NCBI RefSeq assembly: GCF_014859525.1
Contig: NZ_JACUUB010000006.1
Span: 1 to 64,000, forward strand
Origin: Marinobacter sp.
GTDB lineage: Bacteria > Pseudomonadota > Gammaproteobacteria > Pseudomonadales > Oleiphilaceae
Direction of reading: 5' to 3'
DNA: 64,000 bases
Notes under the pieces: generated by a model
Seen by the model: only the letters and a program-made list of their open reading frames with translations
The model's database searches: none
What the model was told of the DNA's origin: nothing
Shown: piece after piece, positions 38,496-47,238 of the stretch
Position numbering within the stretch: position 1 is the stretch's first letter
Layout: each line of letters begins with the position of its first letter
Translations under genes and position numbers: made by a program

Positions 38496-40635
38496 AAGTC
38501 TCCACTTGTTGGGCCTGAACGGCCGTCAGCGCAATGGTAAAGACAATGTCTTCAACCAGTGCACCGCGAGACAAATCATTTACAGGTTTTCTCAGGCCCT
38601 GAAGCATCGGCCCGACACTCACAACGTTGGCGCTTCGTTGAACGGCCTTGTAGGTCGTGTTGCCGGTGTTGAGATCGGGGAACACAAATACGGTCGCCTT
38701 ACCGGCCACTTTACTGTCTGGTGCCTTGGCTCGTCCGACGCTCTCAATGGCCGCTGCATCGTATTGCAGGGGGCCGTCAATCAGCAGATCAGGGCGCCTT
38801 TCCAGGGCAATTCTGGTTGCCTCCCGAACTTTGTCGACATCAACGCCGGTCCCGGATTCTCCGGTGCTGTAACTGATCATGGCGATTACCGGTTCTATTC
38901 CGAAGGCTTCTGCCGATTCAGCGCTCTGTATGGCAATATCGGCGAGCTCTTCTGCATTGGGATCCGGGTTGATGGCGCAATCGCCATATACGAGCACTTG
39001 CTGGGGGAGCAGCATGAAAAAGACCGAAGACACCACTTTGGCGTTGTCATGGGTTTTGATCAGTTGTAATGCCGGGCGTACGGTGTTGGCGGTCGTGTGA
39101 ATGGCACCGGAGACCAGGCCGTCGGCCTCATCCAGGGCAACCATCATGGTGCCTAAAACGACGTTGTCTTCGAGCATGGCTTCGGCCATGTCGTGGGTTA
39201 GCCCCTTATGCTTGCGAAGCTCTACCATCGGCGCAATGTAGCGTTCTCGCACCGATTGTGGGTCCAGAATCTCCAGGTCTTCGGGAATGTCGGCGCCCTG
39301 AGAGCTCGCCACAGACCTTATCTCATGGGGATTGCCAATCAGAACGCATCGGGCAAGTTTGCGCTGGTGACAGATAATCGCTGCCTGCACTGTTCGTGGT
39401 TCGTTGCCCTCCGGCAGTACAATCCGTTTATTCGCGGCCCGCGCCTGCTCTGATAACCGGTAGCGGAACGCGGGTGGCGATAGCCGGCTTTGCCGAGCCA
39501 CCTTCAGGTGCTCCTGTAACCAGCCGGTGTCGATGCGGGTGGCAACAGACTCCATGGCTTGCTCTATGCGATCGGGATCATCGATCGGGATCGTGGCGGA
39601 GAAGTTGGCCAGCATGTGGGCGGTTTCATAGGTGTTGTTGGGCGAACTTAACACTGGCAAACCCGTTCCGAGTGCGCGCCGGCACAATTCGATAACCCGA
39701 TCATCAGGTATCATACCGCCAGTGAGCATAAGGCCCGCAAGCGGTACGCCATTCAGTGCGGCCACTGCAGTGGTTACCACGATATCGTCCCGATCTCCCG
39801 GAGTGACCAACAGAGTCCCGGGTCTTAGGGTATCGGTCATGTTGCGAATGGTTCGGGCGCAGACCGACACGTGTTGAACGCGCCGTTGCTGCATCTGGCC
39901 TTCGTGGAGTACCTGAATTTCAAGTTCCCTTGCGACATCAGACACCCGAGGTGCCAGAAGCTCGGGCTGCCAAGCTATCTGACCTAACAGGTGAAAACGT
40001 TTGGAACGGAACACTTCGCAGGACTTTTGGTAGTCGATGGCAGGACTGCTTTGGCCCGGCTGATGATCCAGAGCCATACCGGATTTTTCGGGTTCACCGA
40101 CTTTGTTAAGAATGACGGCGATTACGTCTGGATCAGACGGCGCGGCAAACAGCCGCGCTGAGAAATCCAGTTCCTCATCCATTTGTTGTGCGCTACAGGC
40201 TCTGGGTGTGCTGACCAGAATCACTTCAGAGCCAAGATTACGGGCAACTTCAACATTCAGCCTGGCAATGTAGGCCTCGCTTCGATCGGGTACCAGTCCT
40301 TCGATGATGACCACATCGAAATCTTTTGCCACCTTGTGGTACTCGCCAACGATGTTTTCTAGAAGTAGGTCCGCTCTACCTTGATTCAGTTGTTGTTGTG
40401 CATCCTTGAGCGGTATTGGTTCAGGTGTTTTAAGGTGACTGCGTGCCCTTACAAACTCTACCGAGGAATCCTTGCCCTCGTTGTGCAGGGCTTCACCCCG
40501 ATGGACAGATTGGCTGAAGGGTTTGTAGAAACCCACACTCACGCCTTCACGTTCCAGGGCTCGTAACAGGCCCAGGCACACCGAGGTCAGTCCTGAGTCG
40601 AGGGATGTGGGCGCGATAAAGAGACTCTTTGCCAT
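38482..40635 (-). CDS. pta: Phosphate acetyltransferase (long form)
   Basis: Pta interconverts acetyl-CoA and acetyl phosphate. The ~717 residues are the long type: an N-terminal P-loop-like domain (SLFIAPTSLDSGLTSVCLGLLRALEREGVSVGFYKPF), a DRTGG-type middle domain (PGDRDDIVVTT), and a C-terminal catalytic domain (residues ~390-717, with RIVLPEGNEPRTVQAA and FPDLNTGNTTYKAVQRSA). ATG 40635 gives the conserved start; ATG 40653 is possible. It lies 28 bases after ackA on the minus strand, so the pair is an operon. Confidence 0.94.
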   Translation of the reverse strand: MAKSLFIAPTSLDSGLTSVCLGLLRALEREGVSVGFYKPFSQSVHRGEALHNEGKDSSVEFVRARSHLKTPEPIPLKDAQQQLNQGRADLLLENIVGEYHKVAKDFDVVIIEGLVPDRSEAYIARLNVEVARNLGSEVILVSTPRACSAQQMDEELDFSARLFAAPSDPDVIAVILNKVGEPEKSGMALDHQPGQSSPAIDYQKSCEVFRSKRFHLLGQIAWQPELLAPRVSDVARELEIQVLHEGQMQQRRVQHVSVCARTIRNMTDTLRPGTLLVTPGDRDDIVVTTAVAALNGVPLAGLMLTGGMIPDDRVIELCRRALGTGLPVLSSPNNTYETAHMLANFSATIPIDDPDRIEQAMESVATRIDTGWLQEHLKVARQSRLSPPAFRYRLSEQARAANKRIVLPEGNEPRTVQAAIICHQRKLARCVLIGNPHEIRSVASSQGADIPEDLEILDPQSVRERYIAPMVELRKHKGLTHDMAEAMLEDNVVLGTMMVALDEADGLVSGAIHTTANTVRPALQLIKTHDNAKVVSSVFFMLLPQQVLVYGDCAINPDPNAEELADIAIQSAESAEAFGIEPVIAMISYSTGESGTGVDVDKVREATRIALERRPDLLIDGPLQYDAAAIESVGRAKAPDSKVAGKATVFVFPDLNTGNTTYKAVQRSANVVSVGPMLQGLRKPVNDLSRGALVEDIVFTIALTAVQAQQVETSGLV

Positions 40636-40663
40636 AGTCGGTTCCGATTTCATCCTTGCGGAT

Positions 40664-41851
40664 TTATTGAGGATTGGCGAGCCGGCCTGCTTCCCTGGCG
40701 ATGACCAGCTCTTCATTTGTCGGGATTACCAGCACCGGGAAGCGGGAGTCGGCGTCACTGATATAGCCCTCACTGAACTGGCCGTGATGGGCGTTCAGGT
40801 CTGAATCAAGCGTGATGCCCATGAGCGTCAGGTGCTGGAGTGTTTGGGCTCTGACTCGGGCACTGTTTTCACCAATGCCGCCGGTAAATACGAGTGCGTC
40901 AAGACGTTTGAGTGAGGCCATCATCGCACCAAAATATTTCGCCAGCCGGTAACAGAAGACATCAATGGCCAAACTTGACGGTTCATGGCCGTGATCGGCC
41001 AGTTCGCACAGCGAGCGCATATCGTTGGTTTGACCGGAGAGACCGAGTAAACCGCTTTCCTGATTCAGGACCCGGTGGGCGTCGCTTGCATTAACGCCGC
41101 GACTGGCAAGGTAGTCAAACAACCCCGGGTCTATGTCACCACTGCGGGTGCCCATTACAAGCCCCTCCAGCGGCGTAAGCCCCATACTGGTGTCTTTGCT
41201 GATACCGTCTTCTATTGCAGTAATGCTGCAGCCGTTGCCCAGGTGTGCAGAGATGATCGACGTGGTTGCCGGTGTTCTGTTCAGATGGCGCGCCGCCTCC
41301 TGAACCATGAAGTAATGGCTGGTACCGTGGAAGCCATAGCGGCGCACGGCCCACTCACGATAATAGCGTTCAGGTAGAGCGTACAGGTAGGCGCGCGGTG
41401 GCAGAGTCTGATGAAACGCGGTGTCAAACACGGCAACCTGAGGGCTCTCGGGGAACATATTTCTGGTCGCTCGTATACCGACCAGGTTGACTGGGTTGTG
41501 CAGCGGTGCCAATGCCGCGCATTCGTGAATGGCCTGAACGGTGATGTCGTCAATCAACACCGCCTCGCGGAATGACTCACCTCCGTGAACAACCCGATGA
41601 CCGATCGACACTGGCTTGCCGTTCATCAGATTGCGGTCTTCAAATGCATGCACCAGAGCCTGTAAGGCTTGCTCATGGGACGCGTGGGCAGGCAGAGGAA
41701 TAGGGTTGTCATCCCCGGAAATACGCGCGCTGGCGTCGGCGCTGTTCAGGCGTTCAGCCAGGGCGGATGCTTTCCTCTCACAGTGAATGTCAAACAGAGC
41801 CAGCTTGATTGATGAGCTGCCGCAGTTTACGACCAGTATCGTTTCGTCCAT
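40664..41851 (-). CDS. ackA: Acetate kinase
   Basis: AckA converts acetyl phosphate and ADP to acetate and ATP, or the reverse for acetate uptake. It opens DETILVVNCGSSSIKLALFD and has the family signatures HRVVHGGESF, HGTSHYF, LGNGCSI and FTGGIGENSA. The 395 residues are normal. It is the first gene of ackA-pta; the GGDEF-EAL gene ends 24 bases upstream in the same direction. Confidence 0.96.
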   Translation of the reverse strand: MDETILVVNCGSSSIKLALFDIHCERKASALAERLNSADASARISGDDNPIPLPAHASHEQALQALVHAFEDRNLMNGKPVSIGHRVVHGGESFREAVLIDDITVQAIHECAALAPLHNPVNLVGIRATRNMFPESPQVAVFDTAFHQTLPPRAYLYALPERYYREWAVRRYGFHGTSHYFMVQEAARHLNRTPATTSIISAHLGNGCSITAIEDGISKDTSMGLTPLEGLVMGTRSGDIDPGLFDYLASRGVNASDAHRVLNQESGLLGLSGQTNDMRSLCELADHGHEPSSLAIDVFCYRLAKYFGAMMASLKRLDALVFTGGIGENSARVRAQTLQHLTLMGITLDSDLNAHHGQFSEGYISDADSRFPVLVIPTNEELVIAREAGRLANPQ

Positions 41852-41875
41852 GCCAAATAATGCCGTGCCAGTGGT

Positions 41876-44332
41876 TCAGGAAGTTGCCCGATGGCTGGTT
41901 TCAAGCCAATGCATAAAGTCCTGCTCGGGCAGGGGGCGACTGTAAAAGTAACCCTGGGAATAGTCGCAGCCTTCCGCTTGAAGAAAGTGGGTCTGCGCCT
42001 CTTGTTCGACACCCTCAGCAATGACTGTCAGGCCGAGGCTGTGGGCCATGTTGATAATGGCGCGCACCAGAGATGCGTCGCCACTTTCTTTCAATACATC
42101 CTGAATAAAGGATTTGTCAATTTTAAGGGTATCAAACGGATAGCTCTTCAGGTAGCTGAGTGCGGAATAGCCGGTCCCGAAATCATCAACCGAAAGCCGC
42201 ACACCGGACCGGTCCAGTTGCCGAAGGATGTCGGCGGTTTCGATGGTGTTATCCAGTATCAGACGTTCGGTGATTTCGAGTTCGAGCAACTCAGGCCGCA
42301 GCCCACTGGCATTGAGCGACCGCATGACGGCATCGGTAAAGCCGGAGTCACGGAATTGTCGTGGTGAAACGTTAACCGCAATCGAGAGGTCATCAAGCCC
42401 GGTGATTGCCTGCCAGCTTATCGCAGCCTGGCACGCCTCATGGATCACCCATTCGCCAATGGGAATAATCAGGCCGGTTTCTTCAGCCAGTGGAATAAAA
42501 CGGTCTGGCATGACCAGGCCCATCGCTGGATTGTTCCATCGCAGCAGGGCTTCTGCACCAATGAAGCGGCCAGACGCTGTTTCAATAATAGGCTGATAAT
42601 AAAGTTCAAACTCTCCCAGCTCTAGCGCTTTGCGCATGTGGGATTCCATTTGCAGGCGCTCGTGAGAGACCTCGGTCATTTCAGGTGTGAACCGTGCGTA
42701 AGAACTTTTTCCCTGGTGTTTGGCCTGGTACATTGCCGCATCGGCGTGCTGAAGGAGAGTGCCGCTGTTGTCTGAATCCGAAGGGAAGGTGGCGATGCCA
42801 ATGCTGGTAGTGACAAACACTTCCTGGTTGTTGAGCATGAAGGCGGTTGAAAACGTTTTCAGGATTCGCTCCGCAACCTGGCATGAAGCCTCAGGGCCGG
42901 TAAGGCCCGGCAGTATCACCAGAAATTCATCGCCACCGAGGCGGGCAACCGTACTGGTGCCCCGCAGGCAACTGGAGATGCGTCGCGCAGCCTCCACCAG
43001 GAGGTTATCACCGGCATCATGACCGAGGGTGTCGTTAATGTGCTTGAAGTTGTCCAGATCGAGGAACATGACGCCAACCTGGGAGTTGTCGCGCCGGGCC
43101 TGAGCCAGTGCAAGTTTCAAACGGTCGAGCGCCAGCATTCGGTTTGGTAACCCGGTGAGAATGTCGTAGTTGGCCTGGCGCAACAATTGCTGTTCGTAAC
43201 GCTTTCGGATGCTGATGTCTTCGCCCAATATCAGGTAGCCGTTAGTCTCGCCGTTGTTATCGCGGATCGGAGTAACCACCAGCTGCTCCCAGTATCGCTC
43301 ACCATTACGGCGGATACTGTTAACCTCGCCCTGCCACACGCCAACGCGCTGAACCTGTAACCGTATAGACTGCCAAAGTTGTCGGGCTTCCTGCACATCC
43401 ATGCTGTTTTCAATAAGGTTGGATGGATGCTTTCCAACGATGTCATCAATGCCGTGGCCGGTAAGCTGGCTGAATTTTTGGTTGGCGTACTCGATTCGCC
43501 ATTGGCGATCGCAGATAAGGACAGAGGAGGGACTTTGGTCAATGGCTTTGGAGAACTTGAGAATATCTGCGGCGTCCCGTTCACGCCGTGCGACGTCCTG
43601 ATTCAGACGTTCCCGCATCTCGTTTATGGCGTCCGTGACCATGCCCAGCTCATCTTTGTTATTGGCCACGCTGTCTGGGCGGTCAAGCACCAACGGTCGT
43701 GACAAGTTTCGTAGTGATACGTCTTTCGTGTAGTCGGCCATAGCGGTCAGGTGGCGGGTGACCAGGTGCTGAAAGATCCACAGGATCAGGACAGACACAA
43801 AAAAGACGGTAAGAAACTGAGTGGCGAGAGTGACGCCCACCTTCCGGCGAAGCTCCGCATAGACTCTGTCGAGATTGGCCGTTATGGCCAGTTCGCCCAG
43901 CCGGAATTCTGCGCCGTCGCGCTGAATAAGCTCGAAACTGTGGGACAGGGTGTCGGCTTGCCTGGGGATTTCACCCATGACCAACTCAGAATCGGGTTCT
44001 ATTCTGAGTCGCAGGTGGGTGATGTCTGGCAGACTAAGAATGCCCTCCATTTGTGTCTGGAGAAGTTTCTGATCGAGAGCCCATAGGCTTCTGGCAAGGC
44101 TGGAAGCATAGCCAGACTCAATGACCTGCATGCGCTCTTCAATTAAGCCCAGATCTTTTCGATAGTCGGAATAGATTTGTACAGCCGCTGCGAGCAGTGT
44201 GAAGGCAGTACTGAACAGAAGAATCCACGCCAGGAGCCGGAAGGACAGTGGCGAGGCTTTCCGAATGCGCCTTAATCGGGTCGTAATCTCAGGCATGTTA
44301 CGAACTTCGCCATCACATTGGATATCGGACAT
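41876..44332 (-). CDS. Membrane diguanylate cyclase/phosphodiesterase (CHASE-like, HAMP, PAS, GGDEF, EAL)
   Basis: Two membrane helices (~29-50 and ~166-187) flank a ~115-residue periplasmic sensor, then a HAMP-like linker, a PAS domain (~265-380), GGDEF (~390-545) and EAL (~560-805). GGDEF is intact (ARLGGDEFLV) but the RxxD inhibitory site upstream reads RGTS, so product inhibition is probably lost. EAL is also intact (GAEALLRW, DDFGTGYSALSYL, KIDKSFI). It could make or break c-di-GMP; balance unknown. The N-terminal ~12 residues may be extra, as ATG codons follow at about residue 13. It may be co-transcribed with ackA-pta. Confidence 0.88.
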   Translation of the reverse strand: MSDIQCDGEVRNMPEITTRLRRIRKASPLSFRLLAWILLFSTAFTLLAAAVQIYSDYRKDLGLIEERMQVIESGYASSLARSLWALDQKLLQTQMEGILSLPDITHLRLRIEPDSELVMGEIPRQADTLSHSFELIQRDGAEFRLGELAITANLDRVYAELRRKVGVTLATQFLTVFFVSVLILWIFQHLVTRHLTAMADYTKDVSLRNLSRPLVLDRPDSVANNKDELGMVTDAINEMRERLNQDVARRERDAADILKFSKAIDQSPSSVLICDRQWRIEYANQKFSQLTGHGIDDIVGKHPSNLIENSMDVQEARQLWQSIRLQVQRVGVWQGEVNSIRRNGERYWEQLVVTPIRDNNGETNGYLILGEDISIRKRYEQQLLRQANYDILTGLPNRMLALDRLKLALAQARRDNSQVGVMFLDLDNFKHINDTLGHDAGDNLLVEAARRISSCLRGTSTVARLGGDEFLVILPGLTGPEASCQVAERILKTFSTAFMLNNQEVFVTTSIGIATFPSDSDNSGTLLQHADAAMYQAKHQGKSSYARFTPEMTEVSHERLQMESHMRKALELGEFELYYQPIIETASGRFIGAEALLRWNNPAMGLVMPDRFIPLAEETGLIIPIGEWVIHEACQAAISWQAITGLDDLSIAVNVSPRQFRDSGFTDAVMRSLNASGLRPELLELEITERLILDNTIETADILRQLDRSGVRLSVDDFGTGYSALSYLKSYPFDTLKIDKSFIQDVLKESGDASLVRAIINMAHSLGLTVIAEGVEQEAQTHFLQAEGCDYSQGYFYSRPLPEQDFMHWLETSHRATS

Positions 44333-44468
44333 GGGGTGGAACTATGAGAACTTATCCTGTATCCGACTATAGCAGCTGTTTATTACGAATGCGCTGTATA
44401 GGCAGGAAATGCCTGACAAATCTGGAGCGTGATTCTCAGTTTCGAATTCACGAATCGAATAGTTGACT

Positions 44469-44482
44469 TTGATGCAGATCAA
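44469..44482 (+). promoter_or_regulatory. Perfect Anr/FNR box before the small membrane gene
   Basis: TTGATGCAGATCAA matches the Anr/FNR consensus TTGAT-N4-ATCAA exactly. It lies 68 bases upstream of the small gene at 44550 and within the 217-base gap to the GGDEF-EAL gene, which it could also affect. The match is seen; oxygen control is inferred. Confidence 0.7.
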
Positions 44483-44549
44483 TACTAACGGCGTGGCAGG
44501 GGCGTAACCTGAGCTTAGTCAAGTTTCAGAACGGCCGGGAGAAGTTGAT

Positions 44550-44705
44550 ATGTATATGGATGCTGTCGTTATCGCAGGTATCGTAACCGTGTTGCTGGTG
44601 GTTGGATTTTTTGTAGGAGTCGGGGTTTTTATCGTAAAAGATCAGAAAGCTCACGGTGGCGATCATACTGAAACGCGCCACAAGGGGTATGGAGCTAAAC
44701 AGTGA
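44550..44705 (+). CDS. ccoM: Small single-helix membrane protein, probable cbb3 oxidase subunit CcoM
   Basis: A 51-residue protein below the length limit of the ORF track. It starts MYMDAVVIAGIVTVLLVVGF with one ~25-residue transmembrane helix and ends in a polar tail (KDQKAHGGDHTETRHKGYGAKQ). GGAG lies eight bases before the ATG. The form (M-x-x-D-x-VVIAG-x-x-TV, one helix, short KD tail) resembles CcoM, the small subunit of cbb3 cytochrome oxidase described in Pseudomonas stutzeri; I recall this rather than having aligned it. The perfect Anr/FNR box upstream fits micro-oxic control. No other cco gene is in this window. Confidence 0.6.
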   Translation: MYMDAVVIAGIVTVLLVVGFFVGVGVFIVKDQKAHGGDHTETRHKGYGAKQ

Positions 44706-44729
44706 AGACTATAATCCGCTCTTGAAAAT

Positions 44730-44805
44730 TGGCGTCCCCTAGGGGGTTCGAACCCCTGTTGCCGCCGTGAAAGGGCGGAGTCCTAGGCCACTAGACGAAG
44801 GGGAC
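44730..44805 (-). tRNA. tRNA-Glu (anticodon UUC)
   Basis: On the minus strand, GTCCCCT pairs with AGGGGAC in a 7-bp acceptor stem. The anticodon stem CCGCC/GGCGG holds the loop CTTTCAC with anticodon TTC. TTCGAAC is in the T loop, and CCA is encoded. 76 bases, standard. The Glu gene reads away from the small membrane gene, whose stop is 24 bases from its 3' end. Confidence 0.95.
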
Positions 44806-44844
44806 GCAACGTTTTCAACAACTTGCCTCGTCGAGGTGGCGCGT

Positions 44845-44873
44845 ATATTAAGTAAGGGCCTCAGACCTGTCAA
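44845..44873 (-). promoter_or_regulatory. Sigma-70 promoter of tRNA-Glu
   Basis: On the minus strand TTGACA and TAATAT are separated by exactly 17 bases. The transcript would start about 30 bases before the mature tRNA 5' end. Confidence 0.8.
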
Positions 44874-44890
44874 CGTTTTTTTTGAAAAAG

Positions 44891-45796
44891 TTACCTGGCC
44901 ACGCTTTCAGTCAGTGCCGTTGCCAGTTCCGGGTACTTAAACTCGAAGCCTTCGTTTTGTAGGCGCATGGGTACGGCCTTTTGACCGGTGAGCAAAAGTC
45001 CTGCCATTTCCCCCAGTGCCAGCTTAAGAACCGGTGCGGGCGCCGGAAACAGGGTGGGCCGGTGTAGCACCTTCCCCAGGGTCTGGGTGAACTCTCGATT
45101 TGTTACGGGGTTGGGGCTGACCATATTGTAAGCGCCTTGAGCTCGTTCGTTTTCCAGCATCCAGATCAGTCCTGCCACCACGTCGTCCCTGTGTACCCAG
45201 GGCATAAACTGTTGTCCTGAGCCGAGCCGGCCCCCCAAACCCAGCCTGAAGGGTAAAATCATACGCTGCAGAAAGCCTCCTGCAGAGCCGACGACAATGC
45301 CCGTGCGAGACAAGCAGACTCTTACGCCACTCTGCATCAGTGTTCGAGTTTCCTGCTCCCAGTCCCGGCACAGTACATGAGTGAATTCCGGGTTGGGTTG
45401 GGTGTCTTCTGTAACCAGGTGGGCCCCCTGGTTACCGTAAAAGCCGACAGCCGATCCGGACACCAGGACATCCGGCAGTTTCTCCCAGGTTTTGATGACG
45501 GTTACCAAGGTGTTTGTTAACCCTATCCGGCTGTTGCGAAGGGCTTGCTTGCGGGCGTCTGTCCACCGTTTATCGGCGATGCCTTCTCCGGCAAGATTGA
45601 TCACCGCCTCGAAGCCAGGATGGCCTTCGAGGCTTTTCAGATCTGAGCAAACCTCTACTCGTCCACACAGCGCTCGCACGGTATCCGGGCGTTGCCGGCT
45701 CAGAACGGTCAGCGAATAACCTTTACTGATCAGATCCCGGCAAAGTACCTTGCCAATAAAGCCAGTGCCTCCCGTAATCAGTACCCGCTTGTCCAT
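44891..45796 (-). CDS. yfcH: TIGR01777 family NAD-dependent epimerase (YfcH-like)
   Basis: A 301-residue short-chain dehydrogenase/epimerase. It has the Rossmann motif ITGGTGFIGKVLCRDL at the N-terminus, the conserved VINLAGEGIADKRWTDARKQ stretch of this subfamily, and C-terminal LLTGQKAVPMRLQNEGFEFKYPEL. No catalytic substrate is known for the family. ATG 45796 has GGAG seven bases upstream; the ORF-track start at 45817 is rejected. It follows the cbiX-like gene by 27 bases. Confidence 0.9.
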   Translation of the reverse strand: MDKRVLITGGTGFIGKVLCRDLISKGYSLTVLSRQRPDTVRALCGRVEVCSDLKSLEGHPGFEAVINLAGEGIADKRWTDARKQALRNSRIGLTNTLVTVIKTWEKLPDVLVSGSAVGFYGNQGAHLVTEDTQPNPEFTHVLCRDWEQETRTLMQSGVRVCLSRTGIVVGSAGGFLQRMILPFRLGLGGRLGSGQQFMPWVHRDDVVAGLIWMLENERAQGAYNMVSPNPVTNREFTQTLGKVLHRPTLFPAPAPVLKLALGEMAGLLLTGQKAVPMRLQNEGFEFKYPELATALTESVAR

Positions 45797-45823
45797 GGTC
45801 TTCTCCTTTGATGACAAATTTGC

Positions 45824-46201
45824 TCAGCAGCTTGGGCTCGCAAGTTCCTCGAGTACAACGTTGCGGATGGCCTCACCGAGTTGAGGGTTCTTGCCAATGG
45901 GCTCGGCCAGTTTGATGCTGACTCCGTGTTGGCTTTCCAGTTCACCGATCATGGCCGGGACGTCTTTGCGTAAATGTCTGCCGGCAGCCAGAAATAGTGG
46001 CACCACCGTATAGCTGAGCGTGCCAGCAGCCTTGCCCTGGCTAACAATAGTCTCAAGTGATGGTTCGGCAAGCTCCATGTAAGCTATAGCTGAGTGCTCG
46101 ACAGACTGCAGCGTAGGTGCAGCCAGGCGCTCGAAGGTTTCACACCAACGTGGGTCACTGCTGCCATGGGCCAGCAGAATGATTTGATGCGACGTAGTCA
46201 T
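45824..46201 (-). CDS. Small CbiX / sirohydrochlorin chelatase-like protein
   Basis: A 125-residue single-domain protein related to CbiX/SirB, which insert cobalt or iron into sirohydrochlorin. The first metal-binding histidine is in ILLAHGSSDPRW, and the segment VPLFLAAGRHLRKDVPAMI carries the second. Small single-domain homologues occur widely; metal and substrate here are not known. ATG 46201 has GGAG upstream. It diverges from the DUF924 gene at 46297. Confidence 0.82.
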   Translation of the reverse strand: MTTSHQIILLAHGSSDPRWCETFERLAAPTLQSVEHSAIAYMELAEPSLETIVSQGKAAGTLSYTVVPLFLAAGRHLRKDVPAMIGELESQHGVSIKLAEPIGKNPQLGEAIRNVVLEELASPSC

Positions 46202-46296
46202 GTTCTCTCCAGAGTGGTCAAATAGGGCAAATCGGTCGTATCCGAGTTGGCGATGCACATACACCTGCTGATTTTAATGTAACAGGGAGTTGCTAA

Positions 46297-46899
46297 ATGT
46301 TCGATTGGAAAGACCTTCTGGATTTCTGGTTTGGCAAATTGGACGACATGGGGTTGCCAGACAGCGATCACCGGAGCCGCTGGTTTCGCTCTGATCGCAA
46401 GTTTGACCAGGAAATCCGTCGGCGTTTTCTCTCGTTGGTGTTGTTTGCGTCTGAACAGGGCCTGGACCACTGGCGTAAACACGCCGGTGGTGCCTTGGCA
46501 GAAATAGTGCTACTGGACCAGTTCAGTCGAAATATCTTCAGGGGTGGCGCGTTGGCCTTTGATAACGATCCGCTGGCTCGAAAGCTGTGCAGGCGAGCGA
46601 TGCAGAAGGGGCAGGATCAGGCGCTGCCGCCAATCCAGAGGGCATTTCTCTACATGCCGATGCAGCATTCAGAACGGCCAGGCGATCAGGCACTGTCGGT
46701 CGAGTGTTATCAGCAGTTGGTAAAAAGCGCTGATGGTGTGTTGGCCGAATTTCTTGAAAGCTTTTTGGAGTCTGCCTTGGCCCATCAAGAGATCGTTAGC
46801 CAATTTGGTCGGTTTCCCCATAGAAACCGAGCGCTTGGTCGATCTTCTACTGAGCAGGAGCTTATTTATTTGAATGGCGCTTCAACCTTCGGACAGTAA
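46297..46899 (+). CDS. DUF924 family protein
   Basis: A 200-residue all-helical protein with the DUF924 pattern: DLLDFWFG near the start, SRWFRSDRKFDQEIRRRF, IVLLDQFSRNIFRG and FLYMPMQHSE in the middle, and FGRFPHRNRALGR near the end. These TPR-like proteins are broadly conserved without an assigned role. The upstream 95 bases should hold promoters for both this gene and the divergent cbiX-like gene. Confidence 0.88.
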   Translation: MFDWKDLLDFWFGKLDDMGLPDSDHRSRWFRSDRKFDQEIRRRFLSLVLFASEQGLDHWRKHAGGALAEIVLLDQFSRNIFRGGALAFDNDPLARKLCRRAMQKGQDQALPPIQRAFLYMPMQHSERPGDQALSVECYQQLVKSADGVLAEFLESFLESALAHQEIVSQFGRFPHRNRALGRSSTEQELIYLNGASTFGQ

Positions 46900-46967
46900 T
46901 GCCGTCGGGTATGATTACCGGAAAATGGTTGATGGCCAGGCAAGCGGAAGTTTTTTCAATAAATTGG

Positions 46968-46995
46968 TTGACGACCGACATCCTATCAGTAGAAT
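46968..46995 (+). promoter_or_regulatory. Sigma-70 promoter of tRNA-Gly
   Basis: TTGACG and TAGAAT are 16 bases apart, 38 bases before the tRNA 5' end. This is the only signal seen in the 134-base gap after the DUF924 gene. Confidence 0.65.
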
Positions 46996-47033
46996 ACGCA
47001 TCCGTTGAGAGGCAACGCCCATGTTCAACATCA

Positions 47034-47109
<76 letters not shown>

Positions 47110-47116
47110 GATTTTG

Positions 47117-47144
47117 AAAACCCGACCTTATGCGTCGGGTTTTT
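47117..47144 (+). terminator. Intrinsic terminator after tRNA-Gly
   Basis: AAAACCCGAC and GTCGGGTTTT form a 10-bp stem around CTTATGC and end in a T-run, eight bases after the tRNA CCA end. Confidence 0.85.
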
Positions 47145-47238
47145 CGTATCCGGTTCCTGATTTCTCCCTCATGAGCCCCGGCTCGTCAGTTATACTCGTT
47201 ACCCTCCATCCAAAACTGATGCATTAAAGGGTGGCATT

